In this document: positions 11,001 to 19,409 of the stretch, one piece after another | How the letters are laid out: each line of letters starts with the position of its first letter | Position numbering within the stretch: the stretch's first letter is position 1 | Assembly: GCA_031216915.1 (NCBI GenBank) | Contig: CM062296.1 | Span: forward strand, 668,998,753 to 669,062,752 | Reading direction: 5' to 3' | Origin: Pictodentalium vernedei | Taxonomy: Eukaryota > Mollusca > Scaphopoda > Dentaliida > Dentaliidae | Length of the DNA stretch: 64,000 nucleotides | The notes under the pieces: model-generated | Seen by the model: only the letters and a program-made list of their open reading frames with translations | Database searches by the model: none | What the model was told of the DNA's origin: nothing | Program-made: the position numbers and the translations under genes

Positions 11001-12615
11001 CAAATGCATAGTCGTCTGGGAGTTCAATTTGTGTGTCTTCTGGAACATCTAAACTCAGTGGTGGGGGATCAGTACCCACATTGTCCCTGCTCAGTTGACC
11101 AATGAGTGTGATGGACGTACCATGCATATCAGATCTACCAGATACATCAATGTTATCAGTGGTTCCTATCGAGAAAACATTACGTTTGCAGTTAGCTGGG
11201 ACTACAACACCTTCGTTCTTGAACCGCAGTGAAACAGCTCTCGCGAAACTCCTGCGAACATCCATTACGCGATCATAAGAGACAGAGAGTCCCATTTGAT
11301 GAAAATCTCTGATAAGATTTTTCATACGATCATGGGCATGCAACTTCAAACCCACATAAAGAGGCATTGGAGTTTCTCTGTCACGTCTCTGGTGAACATT
11401 TTGTGCATGTTCGGAGCGTTTCGCTGAATTGCTGATCAACATCTGTGAAATAGTACAAGCCACTCGAGTCTTGGCATTAACAGTCTCATCATCGCCTAAG
11501 TTCTGTATACTACATGTGCCCTCAAGTAGAACTCTAAGAAGAGTCAGGAGTGAGTTGGGTACAGGCTCGCTCAAGCAATAAGATGAAAATGATCCCGTGA
11601 AAGGAGCTTGAGATATGAGTATGTGTTTACGCAGAAGAAGACCCACATCAACTATCTTTTTTGCCTCTTCCTCAGACACTATACGAGTTAAAGATTCGGA
11701 CAACAAGGAGCCAACTCGAAACCTACTTGAAATAAACACATCTCTACCCTGTGTGAAGGCGTCCCAGCCATCGCCCAATTTCTGCAACAAATGTTCTTTG
11801 AATCGAGTGGAATGTATTTCTTCACTAAGCCAATCAGAACCGACTTGCTTCAACCTCCGACTGTACAGATTCTTGAGATCGACAAGCTTCATCGCGGAAT
11901 CGTTGTGTTCAACAAATGTTATGAGCTCTGCCATAACGAGAGGGTCATAGGGCAGGCCTGACGCGGAATGTTCGGCGTTCTTCGACTTTTTAGATTTAGC
12001 CGCTCGTGCTTCATTGGCAAGCTTACAATAACAGGTTTTGTGATAGTAAAGATCACTAGCAGCGGAATCAAATGCTGCATTGACCCGAGAAAAAACAACC
12101 CAGTTCTCGGCTTCCTTTGCCATAATTTTGAGTTTATTGTTATCAGACATTGATCTGCAAATAGGCTCACTGCTGTCACCTTCGCGTTTGTGACAATAAA
12201 CACACTGGGGCAGTTTCCTGTCACAGCCAGATTCAAAACTTGTCCGTGTTCTTTTAGGACTCAGCGTGGAGCAGGATGCCACTGCCTCATTTCGCTCTCG
12301 CTTGTGTAGCACGCGCTGTACGATGTGAGTCCGAATACTGTCACGGCATGTCTTATGATATATTGCCTTATTCGTCAACAGTGACATCGACATACACTCA
12401 TCACTCTCTCTCATCAAACAATCAATGGTCAAATTATATGGAAGCTCAACGCCATTATCTAGGAAGCGCGTTATGTCTTCCTCAATAGCTTTATAGGCGT
12501 CATGAAAACGAGATTCTCTATACGGACGCATCAATTTCTTGGAACTGTCTTGCTGGCAAAAGCAACAACGTTCCCAGTCAGTACTAGTCCGTACACGAAG
12601 AGGATTCTCACTCAT
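8011..12615 (-). CDS. Transposon-encoded protein: zinc modules, conserved core, PIN/FEN1-like nuclease, CXC domain (1534 aa)
   Basis: A single intact ORF of 1534 codons from the first ATG (12613-12615); the frame is open further upstream but only with non-ATG codons. Numbering is from that ATG. Seen: two similar zinc-binding modules, C-x2-C with a distal H-x2-C (C17/C18/C20 with H87/C90; C138/C141 with H192/C195) and a basic SPKRTRT patch between them. A central core carries TTDNID (D487, D490), EGDCPLY (D661), GFLHLEM (H692, E694), GSGW and GKHVKRTRQAY. Next come ALGHTNYCRW and EGHFVVQRSERKFS (about 825-870). A C-terminal region has acidic motifs in FEN1/XPG order: VVILD (D1121), AIYD (D1165), EEADTR (E1260, E1261, D1263), VDSD (D1287, D1289), and TGCD (D1349) followed by GIGKK. 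The last 35 residues form a Tesmin/TSO1-type CXC cysteine array. From family knowledge, similar multicopy proteins of unknown function occur widely in marine invertebrates. A role as the element's recombinase, with CXC as DNA-binding tail, is inferred. Confidence 0.85.
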   Translation of the reverse strand: MSENPLRVRTSTDWERCCFCQQDSSKKLMRPYRESRFHDAYKAIEEDITRFLDNGVELPYNLTIDCLMRESDECMSMSLLTNKAIYHKTCRDSIRTHIVQRVLHKRERNEAVASCSTLSPKRTRTSFESGCDRKLPQCVYCHKREGDSSEPICRSMSDNNKLKIMAKEAENWVVFSRVNAAFDSAASDLYYHKTCYCKLANEARAAKSKKSKNAEHSASGLPYDPLVMAELITFVEHNDSAMKLVDLKNLYSRRLKQVGSDWLSEEIHSTRFKEHLLQKLGDGWDAFTQGRDVFISSRFRVGSLLSESLTRIVSEEEAKKIVDVGLLLRKHILISQAPFTGSFSSYCLSEPVPNSLLTLLRVLLEGTCSIQNLGDDETVNAKTRVACTISQMLISNSAKRSEHAQNVHQRRDRETPMPLYVGLKLHAHDRMKNLIRDFHQMGLSVSYDRVMDVRRSFARAVSLRFKNEGVVVPANCKRNVFSIGTTDNIDVSGRSDMHGTSITLIGQLSRDNVGTDPPPLSLDVPEDTQIELPDDYAFVPFVEDFGGDIRLESPDECNVRPNEYADLNVGENDWLSHVSQISNKGKVDGSWQLDEVPVTFSGFFSKHEDQDNVKPRAVIGVFPVFSEQKADSLSMQKHAMYVVREATAFVNPGQIPVIEGDCPLYARQKKCQWLFPEEIGEDRMVCMIGFLHLEMCTQEAGGKLMGGSGWERMFHLAKIFTPGVASSLLGGKHVKRTRQAYLLTLAWLEILRKNAYEIYCQQTGPHESFEMWEQRILSQSPTARYWGEIVRNFLLTSCQFVRNQRIGNWPGTLCSIDELCSYFFALGHTNYCRWVPVFLRDMSQLPRRHPSIHNKFMEGHFVVQRSERKFSMMGLDQSQEHSIQLLKEDSGPKGLYGQAEEKVVIELSRSEVLRVIDEYEYASFHTTSSDNTEHPESSVSEQKKFLNQLKSLLDLVNQGLIINPYDETSGQLVTLDTGEYMDPEVSKSLRSLPERGKHLYSTFLKERLVECTVPLNDVIPKANIYTFLNPPPANLDKGRDKLMSSKATAAIVTQMFVSLQARPDSNMDEFFMHENARDPPALSDRGKLRSGTKSQILNCLPAIPAQGKNSAARQASVVILDMPAVVHVIKPQKADLFGEYARLQLLPYIESLINTNTTRVDAIYDCYPEGSLKNQTRAKRLGETAVRLIRVSENVPLPKGKNWQAFLKVSENKDEFFKFLSAELLKLTSTSEYQLLTTSGEYVLCNKDVSLCDISPSNHEEADTRMMLHLNHAVSQGHKIAFLRTVDSDVVILSLHHFATFRDLGLSELWIGFGIGKAYKDMPIHEIASQLGPDYCKALTFFHAFTGCDVTSSMLGIGKKTGWNAWMNFPASTEMMIELTENPQVFSEDSPHMQHIEKLTIQMYSNSCVSTRVNDARRHMFTHGLKSVENIPPTKAALYQHVKRVILVSSFIWHRALQKHLCVPDPSQYGWEWNPRLNILVPFWTHLGDASAACALMLHCSCAKACKGNCKCLKAGLRCTPLCKCEGGCCNNIE

Positions 12616-12853
12616 TCTGTGAATGATTTTTGTGAACAATCGCGTTCTCGAATTAATTTCGACAGACAAATCAGAATTGCTTGCGGAATTACGCCAAACA
12701 AGAGATTGTATGGCAAAGAGACTGCTTCATAAAGAGCGTTGTTTCTCCGGGATCAGCGTCATTCAGGTTTGCCTGAATGACGCTGATCCCGGAGAAACAA
12801 CGCTCTTTTCAAGTTCCAAGAAATTGATGCGTCCGTATAGAGAATCTCGTTTT
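12505..12853. repeat. Inverted duplication of the N-terminal coding segment
   Basis: A 42-bp segment of the coding region (12505-12546, encoding SSKKLMRPYRESRF and neighbours) reappears perfectly in inverted orientation at 12812-12853, upstream of the gene. A perfect 37-bp hairpin lies between the copies. A plus-strand open frame at 12623-13030 exists only because of this duplication and is not a gene. Confidence 0.85.
12731..12808. repeat. Perfect 37-bp palindrome upstream of the transposon ORF
   Basis: Arms 12731-12767 and 12772-12808 are exact reverse complements around the 4-nt loop TTTG. The palindrome starts about 115 bp upstream of the ATG, where a promoter or 5' UTR would lie, and could form a cruciform or RNA hairpin. 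Confidence 0.9.
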
Positions 12854-12958
12854 ATTCTACATCATCTCCCACGTCTGTTTCCAACACGTGCGTGGATCAG
12901 AGTTCACTTTCGCGCCCTTACAATCGGATGTATAGTCGGTAGACCGTCGAAAAGGAGG

Positions 12959-13138
12959 TTCCCTTCAGCCGCTGGCGGCCATTTTGGATTGTGCCGCTAC
13001 TGGTCGCCACCGGTCGGTGTCAACATGTAGCCGATCGTTTTTGAGAACCTCATAGCCTACACTAACAGTGTGCCAAATTTCAAGAAGGTATCACCAAGTG
13101 CACAATTCACCTGTATGTGACGAATTCCTCCCCCGCTA
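12959..13138. repeat. Right terminal inverted repeat of the 6.56 kb transposon
   Basis: Inverted partner of 6581-6750, ending CGAATTCCTCCCCCGCTA. It includes the YY1-like 12-mer at 12974-12985 and the block TATCACCAAGTGCACAATTC. The ORF reads away from this end, so it is also the likely promoter side. Confidence 0.8.
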
Positions 13139-13868
13139 TAAAGAATATTCCACATATTGCAATAAGGCCCAAATATTAACCCCGACTGGATTTGAACAAA
13201 TTTGAAATCTGACCCCTCTAGAGATGTTGAATACCAAATATGAAAAGATTCTAACTGGTGGATCTGAAGAAGACTTTTAAAGAACATTCCTCATACTGCA
13301 CTAAGTTAAACTTTGGGCTCCAATAGGGAGCCTAAATATTAACCCAGGGACCCGATTTGAACAAACATGAATCTGATTCCCCTAGAGATATTGTATACCA
13401 AATATGAAAGGATTCTGACTGGTGTATCTGAAGAAGATATTCAAAGAAATTTCCTGATATTGCACTAAGTTAAAATTCAGGCTCCAATAGAGAGCCCATA
13501 TCTTAACCCAGGGATTTGATTTGAACAAACCTGAATCTGACACCCTAAGAGAAGTTGCATACCAAATATGAAACGATTCTGACCAGTGGTTCTGAAGAAG
13601 AAGATTTTTTGAATTTTGGAAAAAAATTTATAGGTGCTATCAGAGTTATGGCCCTTGTGGTGCCTCCGTGGGCGTGACAACTTTTTTTAACAAACTTGAA
13701 TTGACATATGATAGGGAACATGCACACCAGATTTGGTTCAATTTGGTCAAATGGTTTGTGAGAAGAAGTTGATAATGTAAAGTTAACACCAGACGACGAC
13801 CGATGGACAGACGATGGATGACAGACGGAAAGTGATTAGTAAAGCTCCCATTGAGCTTCGCTGAGGTG
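13139..13868. repeat. Tandem array T2, right part, with Helentron-like tail
   Basis: About three further T2 monomers (GATTCTGAC anchors near 13248, 13418, 13575), then a unique tail from about 13640. The tail has TCAAATGGTTTGTGAGAAGAAG, a degenerate GACGGACAGACGATGGATG microsatellite, and TAAAGCTCCCATTGAGCTT..TGAGGTGCGCTAATAA. An array followed by a GACAGACGG microsatellite and a terminal hairpin-like motif matches the 'pearl' type of Helitron-related elements in bivalves. The class is inferred from architecture. Confidence 0.65.
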
Positions 13869-14131
13869 CGCTAATAAATCAGAAATGAGGATCAGCAATA
13901 CTTTTATTCTACATACAAGTCTCATTAGTTTGGAGGGAGACTCACTATTTTCCATAATAATTTTTTGTTAAACATGCTTGAACGTGGGATTTTTAACATT
14001 ATCTCACAATTAAAATCAAAAAATTTCACTCGGAAATCTCACTATTTTTCAGTTAATCACCTTAATATGTCTGACAAAGGCCTATAGAATTACTGAACCT
14101 CTACTTGAATACAATATTGATTAACCCACTT

Positions 14132-14488
14132 AACTAGGGAGTGGTTACGGAATTGAACTTCAAACCGAAAGGTCCACGGTTCAATCCCCAGAAGGAGTAA
14201 ATGTGTTGTGTCCTTGGGCTAGGCACTTCATGCCGATTACCCAAGTGGTGGTGCTGTGTACTAAGACATACTGCATGTGATGGTGCACCTGTCTTCAACC
14301 AATGTTATCCCTACTTGCATGGAGATGGAATGTTGAGGAGTCTGACAGTTTCTGACTGCTTCCTGGTGGTTCTCTTTGGGTACTCCAGCTTCCTCCACCC
14401 ATAAAACTGCCTGACACAAGGTGACCCTGGCTGTCGAAAGTGTTTTAAATCCCAATAAATAAATAAAATAAATAAGTAAATAAATAAA
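14132..14488 (+). mobile_element. tRNA-derived SINE with 10-bp target duplication
   Basis: The head contains a good B box (GGTTCAATCCC) after CTTCAAACCGAAAGG. The body has CCTTGGGCTAGGCACTTCATG, GTGTACTAAGACATACTGC, TCTTCAACCAATG and CTTCCTCCACCCATAAAA. The tail is (AAAT)n. It is flanked by TAACCCACTT at 14122-14131 and 14489-14498. Complete and relatively young. Confidence 0.85.
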
Positions 14489-14527
14489 TAACCCACTTTG
14501 CTGCAAATTTGATTCATTCAGACAATA

Positions 14528-15165
14528 CAGCGAAACCCTGTAAATTGCACAGCCATTTTGCCATATTCAGTTAACAGGAGCATACTATTAACAGGAACTG
14601 AGTCAATTTCATATCTTTTGGTTTTGAACTGAACATTTATTCCATATTCTATTATACATTGTTTGACAGAGCTCTGAAAGCTCTCTCAAGCAAGATATAA
14701 TAGATCAAAAGCCTATATTGAACTATAGAGACCAAAAATGTGTGTTAATTTGGGGATAGGGGAATTCAATAGGTTTTAGAGTAATTCTTTGAGTGATCAT
14801 AAGATTTTATTTTTATTCAATTTAACCTTTACCTGATAACAAAATTTAATATTTTCATTATTTTTTTTCTTCAAATTTTGAAAAAAAATAAAACAAAACC
14901 ATATTGTGTGACCCCTCATTGGAATGAGAACATCAAGGTCGTTGCAATGATGGGTCACATGATGTAGTTTTGTTGAAATGTGTTGAATTTTAGTAAATTA
15001 CACAGGTGGATACAGCAGATTTGTTAGGTAAATGGTTAACAGGAGTTTACTCAAAAACCTCTGTGCAAATAACAAGTCAAATTTGTACGGATGGTTTGGG
15101 AAATGGTTTGGTGTTTGTTAGTTATGTACAATTAACAGGATTATTCAATTAAAAGATATACAATT
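14528..15165. mobile_element. Pogo-like MITE with nested TTAA MITE
   Basis: Starts at a TA followed by CAGCGAAACCCTG, a variant of the CAGTGGAACCCTGTTAATTG terminus of this family (27537, 38782, 50654). The central palindrome with GACAGAGCTC lies near 14667. A family P MITE is inserted at 14822-15039. The right terminus is lost where the next element begins. Class is inferred from TA flanks and a CAGTGGAACC terminus typical of pogo/Tigger relatives. Confidence 0.65.
14822..15039. mobile_element. TTAA-type palindromic MITE (family P) nested in pogo-like MITE
   Basis: TTAACCTTTACCTG at the left, GTTAGGTAAATGGTTAA at the right, with TTAA on both sides. The central palindrome has decayed (GTGTGACCCCTCATTGG opposite CAATGATGGGTCACATGATG). 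Confidence 0.7.
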
Positions 15166-15593
15166 AAGGCCTAACAAAATAAAAAATCTGTTTCTCAGGC
15201 CCTCCTGCATGGTCCTTTCTGCTGCCGCATGCTATCTTTTTATAACTAATTTAAACTTAAAAAAAAATAAAAATTTAATGGTTCATGTCTGATATTTTAC
15301 CCAAGTTGAAAAAATTGATGAATTTGTCCCTTGAGTGCAACAAGGCTTTGCAATGCTTTAGCATTGCAAAGCTTTCTTGCACTCAAGGGATGAAATATAC
15401 CAACACGCATGCTATTCTGTAGATTATGAGGCCTAAAACATAAACCAAGAACATGAACTTTTGGTGGCAAAGAAGCAATTACTGAAATAAAAAATAAAAT
15501 AAAAAACCGCCCGCCCGCATGCAATTTTACAAATAATGGCCCAAGAAACAGAAGATCTACTTTGTGTGGCCTAATTGAGAGTTCATTGTACAA
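15166..15593. mobile_element. Foldback MITE (family F)
   Basis: The ends are imperfect inverted repeats: GGCCTAACAAAAT..CTGTTTCTCAGGCC against GGCCCAAGAAACAG..TTTGTGTGGCC. The central palindrome TTGAGTGCAA..AGGCTTTGCAATGC lies around 15332-15389. A second copy in opposite orientation is nested in another MITE at 24862-25270. Confidence 0.7.
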
Positions 15594-16300
15594 CATAGAT
15601 CAGCATAGAGATGGCTCACTCAATCATTTTTAAAACAGTCTCCACTCATAGAAAAAAATGTTTAAATTTTTTTATACATTGATCAAAATCTCTGGTATTT
15701 GTAACAATCACATTAGGTTAGTATTGTGTTCAAATGAAAATACCACCCTCTGATGGAATGGATATTACATCATCAGTCTATTTCAATATTGATATGAATC
15801 AAATGTTACCAGAAATTGGTTGACAATTTCTCATTAATCTTCAAAGAACTTGTGTAATAAGATTTTTCAGAACATAAACGATCCCTGTAAAAACAAGTAT
15901 GAATTGACAAGGTGCTCAAAGCTTGCATTGTAAAATAAACAACTCCATTACTCTTCAGATTTTGTACGTTTCTTTGATTTAAATAATAACACTTTGGTCA
16001 GCCGCTGATTTGTCACAGTTCTCAGGTGAGAATGTCTTAGGTGCCCCTTTGCTACCAACTGCTTCCCTATTCCCACACCTCTTCTCTTCTCCCAACACTC
16101 AGTGACTGCTTGATGACATCCCATGCCCCATTCTTCCCAATCTCTCTGATAAGCATACTAACCCTCACTATTATGTCACCCACTAACCACATGTCCTTCA
16201 TTCTCCCACCCTACTTTCACATTATACTCTTAATGAATCCTATTCTGTTAGACTGGTATGTAACCCTTTTAAAGTTAAAAGCTGTATAGTTTTGATATGA
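15594..16300. other. Unassigned AT-rich DNA
   Basis: No coding potential or element ends recognised. A pyrimidine-rich plus-strand open frame at 16041-16289 reflects composition and has no motif. Confidence 0.4.
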
Positions 16301-16543
16301 TTAACCCTTTACCCAACGTAATTGCCATAACCGGCCAGCGCTATTCATAAAAATCGCCAATTAATTTTCATTATTTTTTTTAATTTTTTGTCTCAAAAAC
16401 ATAGGTTACGACACCTCTTTGGAACGAGCTCATTCCAAAGAGGGGTCATAACCTATGTTTTTGAGACAAAAAATGAAAAATATTAGTTATTCAAGAATTT
16501 TGTTTGCAAGTGTTGTCTGCTTCTCATGTTAGGTAAAGGGTTT
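16301..16543. mobile_element. TTAA-type palindromic MITE (family P)
   Basis: TTAACCCTTTACCCAACG with an AACCGGCCAGCGCTATTC subterminal block at the left; GTTAGGTAAAGGGTTT at the right. The central palindrome around 16376-16470 has near-perfect arms (TCTCAAAAACATAGGTTA and its complement). Confidence 0.75.
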
Positions 16544-16601
16544 ATCAACTAACTTGTACCAGAATGGTTGTAAGGTTTTCCAGTTATGAATTTTGCTACC
16601 A

Positions 16602-16858
16602 ACCAACCCTTTATCTAATGAATCCACTTGATCCTACTACCCCCCCCCCCCCCCCTGCCCCACACACACACACACAATTTATAAATTAAGCAGTTGCAAA
16701 AAATATGTTTTAAAAAAAATTTCAACAAAATCATATCATGTGACCCCCTCATTGGAACGAGCCACCAATGATTTTGTTGAAATTTTTGACAAATTTGGAA
16801 AAAAACCTATTAATTTATGTAACGTTTGATATTGTGTGCACTGGGTAAAGGGTTAACC
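16602..16858. mobile_element. TTAA-type palindromic MITE (family P) with C-run
   Basis: Left end AACCCTTTATCTAATG, right end CTGGGTAAAGGGTTAA. A poly-C and CA-repeat expansion lies at about 16640-16674. The centre carries the CATATCATGTGACCCCC subtype of palindrome. Confidence 0.6.
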
Positions 16859-16867
16859 GCTCACATA

Positions 16868-17546
16868 TGATTACCCTTGACCCAATGCAGAAGCCATGAA
16901 ATTTTGTGACTTTAAATTGAATTTTTAAAAATTTCCACACAATATTTTCACAAAATCAATGCACGTCACCCATCAGGCAGTGGCATAGCTGGGGGGAAAG
17001 GGAGGGGGGGGGGGGGGTGTGGAGATGGGGCTTGCTGCCTTAAAATGTTTGCTGCCCACTCCCAAAACACTGGCCCAATGCAAGTTTCACACAACATAGA
17101 GCCCCAAAATGGTCCCCAATGTAGGGGCTACATATGATACAAATGTCTTAGATTCACTCTTTGAGCACTTAAGTTTGCAAAATTTTATCGGGGGTGGGTG
17201 TGCTAATCCTAACTAAGATCCTCCAGTCAGTGCCTCCTCCTTCCACTTCCATTTAGGGAAGAGGGATGAGAAAGCAATGACCAGAGAATCCTAGTTATGA
17301 CTAGGGGAGGCCCTGAAACCCCACACAAAGGCCTTTCAAATATCATCTTTGCTCCCCTCCCATCCCAAACTGACCAGGGCATCCCTATTATAGAATCCTG
17401 GCTATGACTCAGTATCGCCTACCATCATGAGAACAAGCTCACCGAATATGCACCCATGTCGTGGTCACATGTTATGGTTTGTTGGAACTACAATATTTGT
17501 GAATTTCACTGGTGGATGCAGCCAATTTGGTTGGGTGTTAAAAGGT
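16868..17546. mobile_element. Decayed family P MITE carrying an insertion
   Basis: Left end TTACCCTTGACCCAATGCAG; right end GGTTGGGTGTTAAAAGGTTAA. About 16977-17415 interrupts it, beginning GCAGTGGCATAGCTGGGG with a long G-run and ending CCTGGCTATGACTC. That pair resembles the CAGTGGCGTAGC-type termini of some hAT elements, so a nested hAT-like MITE is likely but unproven. Confidence 0.45.
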
Positions 17547-18699
17547 TAAAGTTTGGTAATCTTTTATATTAGTGGATTTTGACAATAGGAAATGAGTAGA
17601 ATGTGATCAGTGAAAATTTGGAATAAAATACTCTGGCTTAATCCTTAGACCAGAGTATTTCATGTGAGTTTGGCTCTGAATTACATTCAGTCAGGCCCAA
17701 GTATTTAATGTAAGATTTTCACAATTTACATTCAGAGTCTTTTTCATTGTCTGAATCAGGGATCAGCCAAGGAGTGAATTTTAGGGAGAACTGACTTCTC
17801 CCTCCCAGAAAAATAGGGAGAAGTGAGAGCTCCTCAGAGAGAAATGAAATTTCTAAAGAAAGAAATTCTGGGAAGCAGATTTAATACTTCAAAATTTGTC
17901 AGTAGACCTGTCAAACACTGAAAATCAAGTTAGTGGAAAATCAAATTAGTGGAAAATCAAGTTAGTGGGATCCAGTGGTGGTGCCACGTGGAGCCTAGGG
18001 AGCCCAACCAATTACCCCCTCCCAAATCCCACTTGCTCCTCCGCTCCCAACTTTGAAAAAAATTGTTATGATTTCCTGCCCCCAGTACAAACATTTGTCC
18101 TGGGATTTCCACCCCCCCCCCCCCCCCCAATCAGTAGCACCACCCACCTCGGCCCTCGATTTCAGACCAGGGAAAACAAATCACTTTTGTTGGTTACTCA
18201 CTCCAATGTTTTCATCAATATCTCTCCCTAATTTCGACTGTAGAGGTTCGTTTTTTACAGAATTATTTTTTTCAGTTTTAACTTTTATTTCTTTTCGTTT
18301 ATAATCTGTTCTATTAAAAAGAAACAAAAGTTGGAGTATCAAATAGTTTCTATGTCCTTTGTTTGTCAACTAACAGTAAAGTTTAGGATTGCATTCAAAT
18401 GACTCAAGATAAATCACTTTTCTTATGCCAGCTTCTCAAACTCACAAGGCAATTTTGATTTTGCCCAAACATAGAAATCAGGCAAAGTGGGCGGCGCCAA
18501 GGTGAAGATATCGCCCACTTCACCCTCCAGACTGGGTCTTGGTCTGAATCCACTGACACCAAACTTTTCCATATGGGTCAGTATAGGTTCTGATTACACT
18601 ATTGAGGTTCAACATGTTAGCATACATGTATGCAAATTCTCTGTTCCAAAAGTAACAGGCAGCTAATCAGTAATGGAATGGTTTTAACTAAACAGTTTG
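17547..18699. other. Unassigned DNA with poly-C tract
   Basis: No genes seen. A short direct repeat (AAATCAA(A/G)TTAGTGGAAAATC) lies at 17925-17965 and a C-run of about 18 at 18111-18128. Open frames across the C-run are compositional artefacts. Confidence 0.4.
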
Positions 18700-18955
18700 T
18701 TTTTATTATTGGAGTTTAAATGGTCAGTGCTAAATGAGGTCCCCAGAGGGTGAATTTGGGGATGCTACCCTGCACAGCAGGGTAGCATTACCAAATTTAC
18801 CCTCTGTGAGCCTCAATCTCAATCAAGGTCTCAGGCCTAAACAGAAAGAGGTACCCAGCTGAATTCTAGCCCACTGTATGGGATAGCATCAGCAAATTCA
18901 CCTTCTGGGGACCTCATTCTGTAAATGACAGATTGCTTATTTCCAGGCTTGGTTT
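18700..18955. mobile_element. hAT-type MITE (family C), left end decayed
   Basis: Contains AATGAGGTCCCCAGAGGGTGAATTTGG, the ACCCTGCACAGCAGGGTAGC palindrome and the GAGGTACCCAGCTG..CCTTCTGGGGACCTCATT segment of family C, ending GATTGCTTATTTCCAGGCTTG. Intact copies are at 45892, 47846, 54037 and 55727. Confidence 0.6.
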
Positions 18956-19409
18956 AGAGAACTGTGGAAAGAGAAAAAATATTGTCAACTAATTGTGGAT
19001 GAAGGAAATATGCCAGAGATTTGAATATTTTTGGCAAACTAAATGGTAATTAGTAAACAAGATTGATCTGTACGACATAAAAACATCTGAGGGAGTAATC
19101 CAACAATTGTTCAACATCAATCTATTTAAAATGCAACAAATTTATTTTCTCCTGAAGTCCTTTCTCTTTAAAGACAATCTGCCAAAATCATCAGCAACTG
19201 TTTTCATATTCAACGGAACATGTATTCGACATATAAATATACATGTCATGTACATGTAACCTCTCTACTTCTGTAAGACAGAACTCTTGAGCTCTATCAA
19301 ACAACACATCTTAAAATAAAAATGACAGTTAATATAACCCATTATGGCTTATGTTAAAAGTCACTTTTATAGTAAGATGTATTGAAAATAAATTAAGAAT
19401 TAAGAATTC
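18956..19409. other. Unassigned AT-rich DNA
   Basis: No element ends or coding signal seen. Confidence 0.4.

Larger units (their letters stand above)
6581..13138 (-). mobile_element. 6.56 kb DNA transposon with long TIRs, large single ORF (superfamily unassigned)
   Basis: The ends are TAGCGGGGGAGGAATTCG at the left and its complement, CGAATTCCTCCCCCGCTA, at the right. Similarity between the inverted ends continues for about 165 bp. The element interrupts a T2 monomer at TTTTTAAAG: TAA precedes the left end (6578-6580) and TAA follows the right end (13139-13141), so the target duplication is 3 bp and removing the element restores a normal monomer junction. The only large gene is the minus-strand ORF at 8011-12615. 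A 3-bp duplication is known for PIF/Harbinger, CACTA and Zator, but the termini and protein do not look like any of these to me. The intact ORF implies fairly recent activity. Confidence 0.85.

Noticed and set aside
12623-13030. Plus-strand open frame of 135 codons upstream of the transposon ORF, with a segment similar to its N-terminus
   Set aside because: The similarity comes from the 42-bp inverted duplication (12812-12853); the rest is antisense to the real ORF or TIR sequence.
14132-14230. tRNA gene (A and B box with good B-box sequence)
   Set aside because: No cloverleaf can be completed, and the sequence continues into the SINE body with an A-rich tail and target duplication. The same applies at 47568 and 4606.
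17965-18304. Proline-rich open frames
   Set aside because: Created by the C-run at 18111-18128; no start context or motif.
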